A stretch of DNA of 32,520 bases, taken from NCBI GenBank assembly GCA_910575405.1, contig CAJTER010000043.1, positions 1 to 32,520 of the forward strand, read 5' to 3'. Position numbers and translations under genes: made by a program. Each line of letters opens with the position of its first letter. Position 1 is the first letter of the stretch. Below are positions 24,454 to 31,750 of the stretch, in pieces. The notes beneath the pieces are model-generated. The model was not told the DNA's origin. It did no database searches and worked only from the letters and a program-made list of their open reading frames with translations. Source of the stretch: Clostridia bacterium. Its GTDB lineage: Bacteria; Bacillota; Clostridia; Peptostreptococcales; Anaerovoracaceae.

Positions 24454-24470
24454 AATCAATCGCTCCTTAT

Positions 24471-24540
24471 CCCCACACAGCTTTGCTGCGCAGCATAATT
24501 GTCTCTTGTCTACTTTTAGCTGTGCGTTTATTGTAAATCT
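24471..24540 (-). promoter_or_regulatory. Structured upstream element, copy 2 (cupin gene)
   Basis: Minus strand: TTTACA, then CGCACAGCT pairing with AGCTGTGTG, enclosing an inner hairpin TGCT-GCGC-AGCA, then GGGG and AAGGAG. It aligns with copy 1 over ~70 bases. Where the outer stem differs, pairing is kept (for example T-A becomes C-G). Confidence 0.55.
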
Positions 24541-24668
24541 TTTCCGATTTAATGTCTAATACCTATTGTGAATTCCAAACCATGCCTGTTATGTATGGTT
24601 TACTTTCAAATAGGAGCTGATTCTATAGGACGTAGCTCTTTTTTATGGTACACCTTTCTTCGGTTCAT

Positions 24669-24711
24669 AAAAAATCCCCTGGATCACCAGTTTTCAAGTA
24701 ATCCAGGGGGG
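24669..24711 (-). terminator. Terminator of the STAS/acyl-CoA synthetase gene
   Basis: Minus-strand CCCCTGGATTAC, loop, GTGATCCAGGGG then ATTTTTTATG. It has the same hairpin family as at 21717-21764. Confidence 0.8.
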
Positions 24712-24720
24712 GTAAATGCC

Positions 24721-26595
24721 TTATTCAGGGGTTCCTGCTTTCTCAGCCGCTTCTTTTTTCAGGCGGACGCTGTCTATCTTGCCGCTTGGCAGTGTCGGGA
24801 AGCTGTCATAGCAGAAGAAGTAAGCCGGTATCTTGTATTTTGCCAGGTCTTCGGAAAGCTGCTTTCTCGCTTCGTCTTCATCAAAGACCACGCCTTCCTC
24901 AAGCCTGATGCATGCGGCAACTTCTTCGCCGTAGAATTCGCTTGGAACTCCAACCACCTTGACGTCTTTGACCACATCAAGCTTGACGACAGCATCGGCG
25001 ATCTCGTTCGGTACGATGTTCTCACCACCTCTGATTATCAGCTCTTTCAGCCTTCCTGAGATCTTCAGGTAGCCATCTTCCGTTATTAGTCCCAAGTCGC
25101 CGGAATGGAGCCAGCCCTCCTTGTCTATCGGCTGGCTGTGGTACGGCAGTTTGTAGTAGCCCAGCATCATATTGAATCCTTTTATCAGGATCTCGCCCAT
25201 CTCTCCTGGATCGCACTCTCTGCCTGTATTTATATCCTTTATCATAAGTTCGCAGCAGATCACAGGCTTGCCCACCGTGTTGAGCAGGTGCTCCTGAGTG
25301 TCGCCGTATTCTGTGATGGTGGCAGGCGCGATCTCACTGAGGCCGTAGACCTGCATGAAGTGGTTGCCCGGCATCATTTCCTGCATATGTTCCATCTGAG
25401 CAGGGCTGGTAGGCGCGCCAGCCAGCATGGAGCAGCGGACAGATGCTACTTTTTCAGGCGCAAAGTCACTGCTTTCCAGCAGCATCAGCATCATGGTCGG
25501 CACTGCGTGGTAGACGGTACATTTGTTTTCCTCGATGGTCCTGATAAGCTCGGAACTGTGGATGGTTTCCGGCAGGTAGACCTTTGCATCAGCCAGCAGG
25601 AAGGAAAGCAGCCCGAACACGAGACCGAATATGTGGAAAAGCGGCGGTGCCTGGCACAGACGGTCATCTTCGGTGAGCTGCTGGGCTTCACGGCTCACAT
25701 CGGCAGAACGCAGCAGGTTGTATGAGGACAGCATCACGCCCTTCGGTGTGCCTGTCGAACCTGAGGTGTAAAGCATCACGCTTGGCATATCGGCGTCCAC
25801 CGGCTCATGGTAATAGTCCTTTACGATGTCATATTCCCCCAGACGTTGCAGGTACATCACAGGATTCTGTATGCTGAAGAATTTCATGATCCTGTTATCC
25901 TCACAGGCTCTCACTTCTTTGATATATTCGAACTCATCGGTCATGGCTGTCATCTGGCCGTAGCAGAGATATTCGATATCCCCGAGGCCGGAGACCCTTG
26001 CTATTTCAGCCGGTTTGTGCGCAAAATTCAGCAGCACCGCCATAGCTCCGAGCTTCTGCAGCGCGAAGAAGCAGATTATCCAGCCCACGGAATTGGCTCC
26101 GCACAGCCCTACCCGGGTGCCTTTCTTTATACCCATATAGGATAGGTCTACTGCCATGATCTGGGCGCACTTGTTTATCTGGCTCCATGTCCAGCTGCTG
26201 TCCCGGTCCACCAGAATCACCTTGTCGCCTTTCGTAGCGGCTTTTCGCTCAAGCAGCGATTTGAAGGACACGCCCATGTATGACGGAACCTGCACATCCT
26301 CTTTTGAGACCGGCAGGATATCGTTGAACCCAGTGAGCTCGAAGACCTCCATGAGCGAGCTGGATATCTTTGTGATATCCATCCTGCCTTCGCCCATCTG
26401 GCTCTGGCATATCATCAGCTCTCTGATGCCTGCTGCCGAAATATATTCCAGTTCCGACAGATCCAGTACGAGCTGTTCTTTTTCCGGATCTATCCCGTCC
26501 ATTGCTTCACGGAGATACGGAGCGGTATTTACTTCCAGCCTTCCTCTCAATCTCAGGGTAACGGTGCTTTCACTTCTGCTTTCAAAAATTCTCAT
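24721..26595 (-). CDS. STAS domain fused to an AMP-forming acyl-CoA synthetase
   Basis: Two-part protein of 624 residues. Residues ~1-105 form a STAS (anti-sigma-factor antagonist) domain: MRIFESRSESTVTLRLRGRLEV, then LVLDLSELEYISAAGIREL. The Ser phosphorylated in SpoIIAA is replaced by Ala (SAAG instead of DSSG). Residues ~112-624 form an ANL-family ligase: P-loop YTSGSTGTPKG (276-286), YGLSEIAPATITEYG, GWLHSGDLG, SGRLKELIIRGGENI and catalytic Lys in LPSGKID. Ligases of this group turn fatty or aromatic acids into acyl-CoA by way of acyl-AMP. The ATG at 26595 follows AGAGG at 8 bases; the frame stays open upstream but without STAS sequence. It is a single gene with its own promoter, operator-like dyad and terminator. 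The pairing suggests ligase activity tied to partner-switch signalling (inference). Confidence 0.88.
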   Translation of the reverse strand: MRIFESRSESTVTLRLRGRLEVNTAPYLREAMDGIDPEKEQLVLDLSELEYISAAGIRELMICQSQMGEGRMDITKISSSLMEVFELTGFNDILPVSKEDVQVPSYMGVSFKSLLERKAATKGDKVILVDRDSSWTWSQINKCAQIMAVDLSYMGIKKGTRVGLCGANSVGWIICFFALQKLGAMAVLLNFAHKPAEIARVSGLGDIEYLCYGQMTAMTDEFEYIKEVRACEDNRIMKFFSIQNPVMYLQRLGEYDIVKDYYHEPVDADMPSVMLYTSGSTGTPKGVMLSSYNLLRSADVSREAQQLTEDDRLCQAPPLFHIFGLVFGLLSFLLADAKVYLPETIHSSELIRTIEENKCTVYHAVPTMMLMLLESSDFAPEKVASVRCSMLAGAPTSPAQMEHMQEMMPGNHFMQVYGLSEIAPATITEYGDTQEHLLNTVGKPVICCELMIKDINTGRECDPGEMGEILIKGFNMMLGYYKLPYHSQPIDKEGWLHSGDLGLITEDGYLKISGRLKELIIRGGENIVPNEIADAVVKLDVVKDVKVVGVPSEFYGEEVAACIRLEEGVVFDEDEARKQLSEDLAKYKIPAYFFCYDSFPTLPSGKIDSVRLKKEAAEKAGTPE

Positions 26596-26631
26596 GACAT
26601 TTTCCTCTCGCCGATCAGATATATTTGCGTT

Positions 26632-26670
26632 TGATATATCCATTATATCAGATATATCACTGGCTGTCAG
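26632..26670 (-). promoter_or_regulatory. Promoter and TATATC-dyad operator of the STAS/ligase gene
   Basis: Minus strand CTGACA (26670-26665), 17-base spacer, TATAAT (26647-26642). A perfect inverted repeat TGATATATC (26632-26640) / GATATATCA (26651-26659) brackets the -10 box, and a further CAGATATAT copy lies downstream. This is the layout of a repressor site; the regulator is unknown. Confidence 0.65.
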
Positions 26671-26799
26671 CTTACGGAGATATATTTTCCTGTGGCAGCT
26701 ATAGGTGAAGACTATACCAATACCACAGATAGAGAACGTCGTAAAGGAAGCAGTATTCTGGAGGATATAAGTAAATGGTAAACCACCCGTACCGTGCAT

Positions 26800-26824
26800 A
26801 TGAAAAGCCGCCCTTCATGAGGCG
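26800..26824 (-). terminator. Hairpin at the 3' end of the IS66 relic
   Basis: Minus-strand AGCCGCC, eight bases, GGCGGCT followed by TTTC. Confidence 0.5.
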
Positions 26825-26825
26825 G

Positions 26826-27372
26826 CTGAAATTGGAAATATTCATAGGGTTTTAATCCATTCGCCTTGGCTGTTTCCGCAAGATAGTACCATACCGCACT
26901 GGCCCAGGCTCCATCTTTGGAGTCGATTGCATGCCAACTGTATTTGCCCACGCAAACACTACGGATACTGCGTTCCACATCATTATTGTCTAATGGTATG
27001 ATAGGATTCTCAAGGAATTTTCTCAGGTAGGGTTCCTGGTTCTGAGAATATGTGATAGCTTTGGCTAATGCGGAGCCTTTCTCCAGCACCGGGTTCTCCG
27101 CAAGGGAATGGATCCATTCAAAATAGGAATCCACCAAAGGTTTTACCGAGGTCTTCCGGTTCTGCAGGCGTTCCTCCTCACTGTGGCCCTGGTGCATATG
27201 ATCCATATGATAGATGTCCGCAATCCGCTTTAATGCTTCCTCTTCCCCGGTTTCCCGATCCAGCTATGGTAGGCTTCATAGCCATCCGCCATCAGGATTC
27301 CTCTGTATCCTTTGAGAAATTCTTTCGGAACGTTGCTGCTTCTCCCCTCTCCATGCTGATAGACATAGATGG
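26826..27372 (-). pseudogene. IS66-family transposase relic (DDE core, internally deleted)
   Basis: Two minus-strand pieces. The upstream piece (27372 to ~27255) reads VPIYVYQHGEGRSSNVPKEF and LKGYRGILMADGYEAYHSW, the IS66 DDE core. The downstream piece reads EEALKRIADIYHMDHMHQGH, NPVLEKGSALAKAITYSQNQ, PIIPLDNNDVERSIRSVCVG and ASAVWYYLAETAKANGLKPYEYF, the IS66 C-terminal region with the catalytic Glu in DNNDVERSIR. About 70 residues that should join them are missing and the frame shifts at ~27255. No N-terminal part, accessory orfs or clean IS ends are visible, so it is inactive. Confidence 0.85.
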
Positions 27373-27650
27373 GCACAGATGTAATAGAGCCGGTCTTTGC
27401 TGCCTTTGCATAAGTAATCATTTTTCCAAGGTAGTAGCCTCGCGATCCAGGATACTCAACTAGTGCAAAGCAGCTGACATCTCCAAGAGCAGATCCTCCA
27501 GATAGGTTATCTCCGACACTATTTTTGTAGACAATAATCGTTTTCCGAGCTGCTTTTTTTGCATCCTCATAACGATTTGGACAAACATTTGGGTTATCAG
27601 CTTCCTTTCTACCATTAACTATTGTATGGTCAATATTGTCCGCTTGCCGG
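27373..27650 (-). other. Unrecognised coding-like remnant upstream of the IS66 relic
   Basis: The minus-strand frame joined to the IS66 piece reads ADNIDHTIVNGRKEADNPNV, then RYEDAKKAARKTIIVYKNSV, then SCFALVEYPGSRGYYLGK. It looks like real protein sequence but is not IS66 and has no own start. Its N-terminal continuation is simply antisense to the Maff2 fragment. It is probably a piece of a gene disrupted by rearrangement; I do not recognise it. Confidence 0.3.
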
Positions 27651-27682
27651 ACAGCTGCAGACGCGGCAGAAAGGATATATTC

Positions 27683-27823
27683 ATGGCATTTTTCAATAGC
27701 GCAGTAGATGTTTTGCAGACCCTTGTTGTAGCACTTGGAGCCGGGCTTGGTATCTGGGGCGTAATCAATCTGATGGAGGGTTACGGCAACGACAATCCGG
27801 GTGCGAATGCTCATGTACGGTAA
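27683..27823 (+). pseudogene. Truncated Maff2-family mobile-element membrane protein
   Basis: ATG at 27683 with AAAGG upstream. The reading MAFFNSAVDVLQTLVVALGA, GLGIWGVINLMEGYGNDNPG is the N-terminal hallmark of Maff2 proteins in Firmicute integrative conjugative elements. The frame ends after 46 residues (ANAHVR) where intact members continue to ~65-70 with a second hydrophobic helix. This marks a former conjugation module that has been cut here. Confidence 0.7.
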
Positions 27824-27908
27824 AGAAGCAAGTAACCGAAAACAAGAGATAGACCGCCAGCACCACACTATTCCGAACCAAAGAAACCAAAGACCAAAAG
27901 ACAAGCAT

Positions 27909-28050
27909 TGTGGAAATGTGCATAACTGGCTATGGAATCATGGATAACTCTATTCACAGCACATGGAAAAGCTAAAGTGCAGCTTTCCCACGTCCTGCAA
28001 ACAGAGTTACCCACAATTCCATGAGATAGCCAGTTATACACATTCCCACA
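27909..28050. repeat. 142-bp imperfect palindrome with DnaA-box-like sites
   Basis: Arms of ~65-70 bases run inward from TGTGGAAATGTG (27909) and CACATTCCCACA (28050) and pair over most of their length around a centre near 27979. Two sites match the DnaA-box consensus TTATNCACA exactly: TGTGCATAA at 27917-27925 (minus) and TTATACACA at 28034-28042 (plus). TTATCCATG and TTACCCACA-like near-matches occur in the inner arms. It contains no gene. It could be a replication origin of the mobile element, or a folded transposon end. Confidence 0.7.
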
Positions 28051-28326
28051 AATCCAAACTTAGAAGAAATCCAAACTTTCCTCTGTAAATCCTTTATTCA
28101 AGGCATTTTCTGATATAAAAGTTTGGATTTTGTTTTGTACTTCTCTTGTCAGAAATGAGAATAAATTGATTGAAACAGAGCTAAATAGCAATGTTTTACG
28201 CATTTTATCATAATTGGAGTATTGTATTTTGTGAAACGAAATCCAAACTTTTTCCGGCAAGAATCCCCAATTATCAAGCTGTTTTCAGAAAAGTTTGGAT
28301 TTTATATAAGTTTGGATTTGTGGGAA
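28043..28326. repeat. MITE-like element with 19-bp terminal inverted repeats and six copies of a 12-mer
   Basis: The ends are TTCCCACAAATCCAAACTT (28043-28061) and its exact inverse (28308-28326). The 12-mer AAATCCAAACTT occurs perfectly at 28050, 28067 and 28239, and inverted at 28119, 28291 and 28308. There is no supported gene inside. Its left end overlaps the 142-bp palindrome. A further hairpin, GTGGGAAAATC / GATTTTCCCAC, follows at 28321-28351. Confidence 0.75.
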
Positions 28327-28392
28327 AATCTAAACTTTTGGATTTTCCCACAATGCCGACTACTACGGAAGCCCTTGTCAATTCTTAATATC

Positions 28393-28421
28393 TTGACATA
28401 ACTAATTGAATTTGTTAAAAT
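28393..28421 (+). promoter_or_regulatory. Promoter of the TetR-hydrolase operon
   Basis: TTGACA (28393-28398), 17-base spacer, TAAAAT (28416-28421), about 36 bases before the TTG start. Confidence 0.8.
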
Positions 28422-28456
28422 ACAAACTAGATTAAGAAAAAAGGAGGAGCTTTATT

Positions 28457-29026
28457 TTGCCGAAAATAAAAATTGATAAAGAATCGGTTATCAAAGAAGC
28501 TGCATATATAGCAAATACGATAGGCATAGAAAACCTATCTTTAAAAACGCTTGCATCGCAATTAGGCGTTAAGTCGCCATCGCTTTATAACCATATAGAT
28601 GGGCTTGACGACCTAAAACAGCAGCTTATGCTATATGGTTGGAAAGAATTAGAAGACAAAATTATTCAATCTGTAATAGGATTTTCTGGATATGATGCGA
28701 TTAGAGCTATGTGCTACGCTTTTCATGAATATGCAATAGAGAATCAAGGAGTTTTTAGCACAATGCTTTGGTACAATCAATTTGAGAATGAACAGATGAA
28801 TGAAGTGACTTCAAAAATGTTTTCAATTTTTTTCAAAATAACTAAGTCACTAAATATTTCACAAGATAATTGCATTCATTTAGTCAGAATGTTTAGAAGT
28901 TTTTTAGAGGGCTTTGCATTACTTGAAAATCATAACGCCTTTGGTAATACACAGTTGATAAAAGATAGTTTTGAATTATCAATAGACATTTTAATTGAGG
29001 GAGCAAAAAAATTAGAGGGGAAATGA
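28457..29026 (+). CDS. TetR/AcrR-family regulator with WHG-type C-terminal domain
   Basis: Repressor of 189 residues. A TTG start at 28457 follows AAGGAGGA at 8 bases. The N-terminal HTH (about 8-55) is ESVIKEAAYIANTIGIENLSLKTLASQLGVKSPSLYNHIDGLDDLKQQL. The C-terminal ligand domain contains AIRAMCYAFHEYAIENQGVFSTMLW, typical of the WHG group. It is far more AT-rich than the chromosomal genes to the left, pointing to transfer. Its last four bases overlap an in-frame ATG of the downstream hydrolase frame. It most likely represses its own two-gene operon. Confidence 0.92.
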   Translation: MPKIKIDKESVIKEAAYIANTIGIENLSLKTLASQLGVKSPSLYNHIDGLDDLKQQLMLYGWKELEDKIIQSVIGFSGYDAIRAMCYAFHEYAIENQGVFSTMLWYNQFENEQMNEVTSKMFSIFFKITKSLNISQDNCIHLVRMFRSFLEGFALLENHNAFGNTQLIKDSFELSIDILIEGAKKLEGK

Positions 29027-29067
29027 TAGCGCATGGTATATCAGAAAAAAACAAGGGAAAAGGTTTT

Positions 29068-30459
29068 ATGAATCGAAAAATCAGGCAAATCATTTGTGTA
29101 ATACTGTCAATAATTTGTGTTATTGCTATATGGGATAAGCCTGTTTTGGCATATGAAAAAAGTAGCAATTATAGCGATATTGACAGCCAGATAAAAAAAG
29201 AAATAAAGGAATTACATATTCCCGGAATGGCGATAGCCATTGTAGACTCTAAAGAGGTTCTGTTTTCTGAAGCTTATGGAAATTGCGATAATTTAGATAC
29301 GCCTTTTATTATAGGTTCATTGAGCAAATCATTTACAGCATTAGCTGTTATGCAGCTTGTGGAAGAAGAAAAAGTAGATTTAGACACGACAATATCTGAT
29401 TATATTGATACATCTGATTATTTTATAAATGCGTCCGACGGAGATAAAATTACTGTAAGACAGCTTTTGAATCAGACAAGCGGTTTAGGGACATATCAGC
29501 GTTTTGGAAATGCAAAAATAACAGAAAGTTACGGACAACATCAATATGCAAATATCAATTATGGATTGTTAGGAGAAATCATAGAAACAGTCAGCGGAAT
29601 TAGCTATTCAGAGTATATGGATAAAAACATTTTTTCTCCACTAAGTATGAATCATACGGCAGCAACACTTGTACAAAGCAAAGAAAACGGATTGATAACA
29701 GGATATCGAAATTATTTTGGACTTCCGATTGCGGGAGAGCCGGACTATCCCGATAAACATTCATGGTCTACCGTTCCGGCAGGTTATTTAAGTTCCAGTG
29801 TATCAGATATGGCAAAATATCTGCAAATGTATCTAAATGGAGGAATGGGAATAGTCAATCAGAATAGTTTAAATACTATGCTTTATGACAATGTATATGT
29901 AGATGATAACACTCCCTATTATTACGGAATGGGGTGGACTTTGACAGAAGAATATACAGAGCCTGTATTGGGGCATTCAGGGCTGGTTGAGAATTATATG
30001 TCTAATATGTATCTATTGCCGGAAAGCGGATTAGGAATCATTTTCCTTATCAATATGAACGATTATCTTGTCACGAATCAACTGGCAGATATTATCTCCC
30101 AAAATGTGATATTTGCTCTTTTGGGCAGAGAACAATATGATATATCTGGCAGCCCGTATATTGTAAGACACCTGTTGCTGAATGGAGCATATTTAGCGTT
30201 GGTTGCAGTAGCAGTATATCCGATAGCAACAATAAGAAAATGGAAGAAAAAGAAACAGACAACGAGACTGATACTCTTTGACATTACAAGGCATGGCATA
30301 TTACCACTACTGTTACTCTGTTTGCCCTATATGGTAGGTATTCCATTATGGGTAGTATGGTATTTTGTAAAAGACTTGTTCATTGTATTGCTGTTAAATT
30401 CAAGTTTGCTTTTGGTTATAGGCTTATACAAAATATTTTTTGCAATATTCAAGATATGA
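29068..30459 (+). CDS. Membrane-anchored serine hydrolase, beta-lactamase/PBP-like
   Basis: Class C beta-lactamase-fold protein, 463 residues from ATG 29068 (MNRKIRQIICVILSIICVIA, a signal peptide). An ATG at 29023 in the same frame would add 15 hydrophilic residues. Catalytic motifs are SLSK (Ser84-x-x-Lys87), YAN in HQYANINYG, and HSG in VLGHSGLVENY. The outer domain ends near residue 345. Three or four C-terminal membrane helices follow, so the enzyme faces outward. Family members include DD-peptidases, esterases and peptide-resistance factors; sequence alone does not show antibiotic hydrolysis. It is cargo of the mobile region, coupled to the TetR gene and similarly AT-rich. Confidence 0.88.
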   Translation: MNRKIRQIICVILSIICVIAIWDKPVLAYEKSSNYSDIDSQIKKEIKELHIPGMAIAIVDSKEVLFSEAYGNCDNLDTPFIIGSLSKSFTALAVMQLVEEEKVDLDTTISDYIDTSDYFINASDGDKITVRQLLNQTSGLGTYQRFGNAKITESYGQHQYANINYGLLGEIIETVSGISYSEYMDKNIFSPLSMNHTAATLVQSKENGLITGYRNYFGLPIAGEPDYPDKHSWSTVPAGYLSSSVSDMAKYLQMYLNGGMGIVNQNSLNTMLYDNVYVDDNTPYYYGMGWTLTEEYTEPVLGHSGLVENYMSNMYLLPESGLGIIFLINMNDYLVTNQLADIISQNVIFALLGREQYDISGSPYIVRHLLLNGAYLALVAVAVYPIATIRKWKKKKQTTRLILFDITRHGILPLLLLCLPYMVGIPLWVVWYFVKDLFIVLLLNSSLLLVIGLYKIFFAIFKI

Positions 30460-30545
30460 CAGACTACGTGCTGTTATTTCTCTGAATTATTAAATGTAAC
30501 TGTCAACCATAAAACGCCCATGTGGGAGAAAGGGGGAAATCACCT

Positions 30546-31004
30546 ATGCCTTGCACAGAAGCATACAAGGAACACATCATGTATACATTCAACGGCTTTT
30601 GCAAGACCGTCATACGCTATGCAGCACTCAACGCATGGCGTGACAGGAGCAGACGGCGGCAAAAAGAAATATCCCTTGAATACCTCACAGAAGAAAAGTT
30701 TTACCCTTTAGGCACAACAGACAAATATTTTGAAGCACCTTATGAAGAATACCCTATAACGATATGCGGTCAGACAGTTATCCTCACCAATGGGGAGCTT
30801 GCCGCCGCCCTGTTTTCCTTGCCGGAGAGAAACCGGGAAATCATATTCCTTTATTTTTTCGGGGATTATACGCAACAGGAAATCGGGAAAATGTACGGAC
30901 GTTGCCGGAGTACGACCGGGTATCTAATCCGCAGGACGTTAAAACTCCTGCAAAGGAAAATGGAGGTGCTTTCACATGGGGAATCCGAATCTTTTGCCCT
31001 ATGA
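30546..31004 (+). CDS. Sigma-70-like protein of a conjugative transposon
   Basis: Sigma-factor-like regulator of 152 residues. It has a region-2-like head (YTFNGFCKTVIRYAALNAWRDRSRRRQKEISLEYL) and a region-4 HTH (LPERNREIIFLYFFGDYTQQEIGKMYGRCRSTTGYLIRRTLKLL). It resembles the Orf7-type protein of Tn916/Tn1549-like elements, which acts on element transfer genes. The ATG at 30546 has AAAGGGGG ~9 bases upstream. It overlaps the next HTH gene by 29 bases, the usual pairing in such elements. Confidence 0.85.
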   Translation: MPCTEAYKEHIMYTFNGFCKTVIRYAALNAWRDRSRRRQKEISLEYLTEEKFYPLGTTDKYFEAPYEEYPITICGQTVILTNGELAAALFSLPERNREIIFLYFFGDYTQQEIGKMYGRCRSTTGYLIRRTLKLLQRKMEVLSHGESESFAL

Positions 31005-31200
31005 AACGATTGTCCGGGCGACCAGCGGAGAGCCGGAAGCCGTGGACGAGGTTTTACGGCATTACAGCAAGCGTATCCGAATCGCCGCCATTGAAAACGG
31101 GCATATCGACAGGGATACCGAGGACAGCATAAAACAGCGGCTTGTCACTGCCCTGTTCAAGTTCCGTTTTGATGAACAGCCATACCGAAAAACTGAATAA
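30976..31200 (+). CDS. HTH_16-type helix-turn-helix protein of a conjugative transposon
   Basis: Small protein of 74 residues: MGNPNLLPYETIVRATSGEPEAVDEVLRHYSKRIRIAAIENG, then RDTEDSIKQRLVTALFKFRFDE. This is the common HTH_16 partner found next to the sigma-like gene in Firmicute elements and thought to work with it. AAAATGGAGGTGC lies upstream of the ATG at 30976. A terminator follows. Confidence 0.85.
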   Translation: MGNPNLLPYETIVRATSGEPEAVDEVLRHYSKRIRIAAIENGHIDRDTEDSIKQRLVTALFKFRFDEQPYRKTE

Positions 31201-31230
31201 CCGCCGCTACATAGAAGCGGCACACCAAGA

Positions 31231-31261
31231 CAGGAAATCAAAAAAGGTTTCCTGTTTTTTT
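31231..31261 (+). terminator. Terminator after the HTH_16 gene
   Basis: CAGGAAA, 10-base loop, TTTCCTG and a seven-base T-run. Confidence 0.85.
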
Positions 31262-31591
31262 GCGCCCATTTTTGGCATTTTCAAAAATCGCCAGTATTAT
31301 GCCGTGCAAAGGGGGATAAAAAGAAATTTCTCAAAATTCCCGCCTATTCCGGCTTGCGTGGTGTTGTAAGGAATGAGGGGAAATTTCCACAAATCAACGT
31401 CCATTTTGCTTTTTGCTGGTTTGTAGGTATCAGAGGGAGAAATACCGCCGCTGCTTTGGCAAAATCCCCGCTTGCGGCACTAAAGGTATTGAGGGAAGCC
31501 CATACAGAGGAAGCCGCCACTTTTTAAGAGCAAGATTCTACCACAGTACCAAATTTCGCTAATCGCTCAATTTTGTCCTGCGGGAATCTTG
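31262..31591. other. Intergenic region of the mobile element
   Basis: No supported gene. It is a decayed-looking stretch between the regulatory and mobilisation genes. Confidence 0.3.
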
Positions 31592-31673
31592 TTGGGGTTG
31601 CCACCCCAAGCCCGCCTTTTTGCGGCTTGCGCCGCTTGAAAAATCCCCGAAAAAATATTTTCGGATTTTTCAA
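31592..31673. other. oriT-like hairpin cluster upstream of mobC
   Basis: Three inverted repeats stand in a row: TTGGGGT-TGCC-ACCCCAA (31592-31609), GCGGC-TTGC-GCCGC (31622-31635), and a long near-perfect hairpin TTGAAAAATCC...GGATTTTTCAA (31636-31673, nested CGAAAA/TTTTCG). A hairpin cluster directly before mobC and a relaxase is the usual place for a transfer origin. The nic site is not identified. Confidence 0.45.
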
Positions 31674-31750
31674 AAAACACTTCCGCTTTGCCCCCTGTTT
31701 TTCTCCTATTGGTGAGAGGGCAAACCATAAAAAGAAAGGAGCTGAAAGCC

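Noticed and set aside
25105-25725. A 206-codon plus-strand frame opposite the acyl-CoA synthetase
   Set aside because: Shadow of the ligase, which has all catalytic motifs in the minus frame.
26596-26799. N-terminal extension of the STAS/ligase protein
   Set aside because: It would cross the promoter and operator; the ATG at 26595 has a proper ribosome site.
27230-27904. A 224-codon minus-strand frame as one protein
   Set aside because: Its N-terminus is antisense to the Maff2 fragment, its middle is unrecognised, and only its C-terminus is IS66; it is a chimera of remnants.
28045-28324. CRISPR array
   Set aside because: The six 12-mers are too short, occur in both directions and are unevenly spaced; no cas genes are present.
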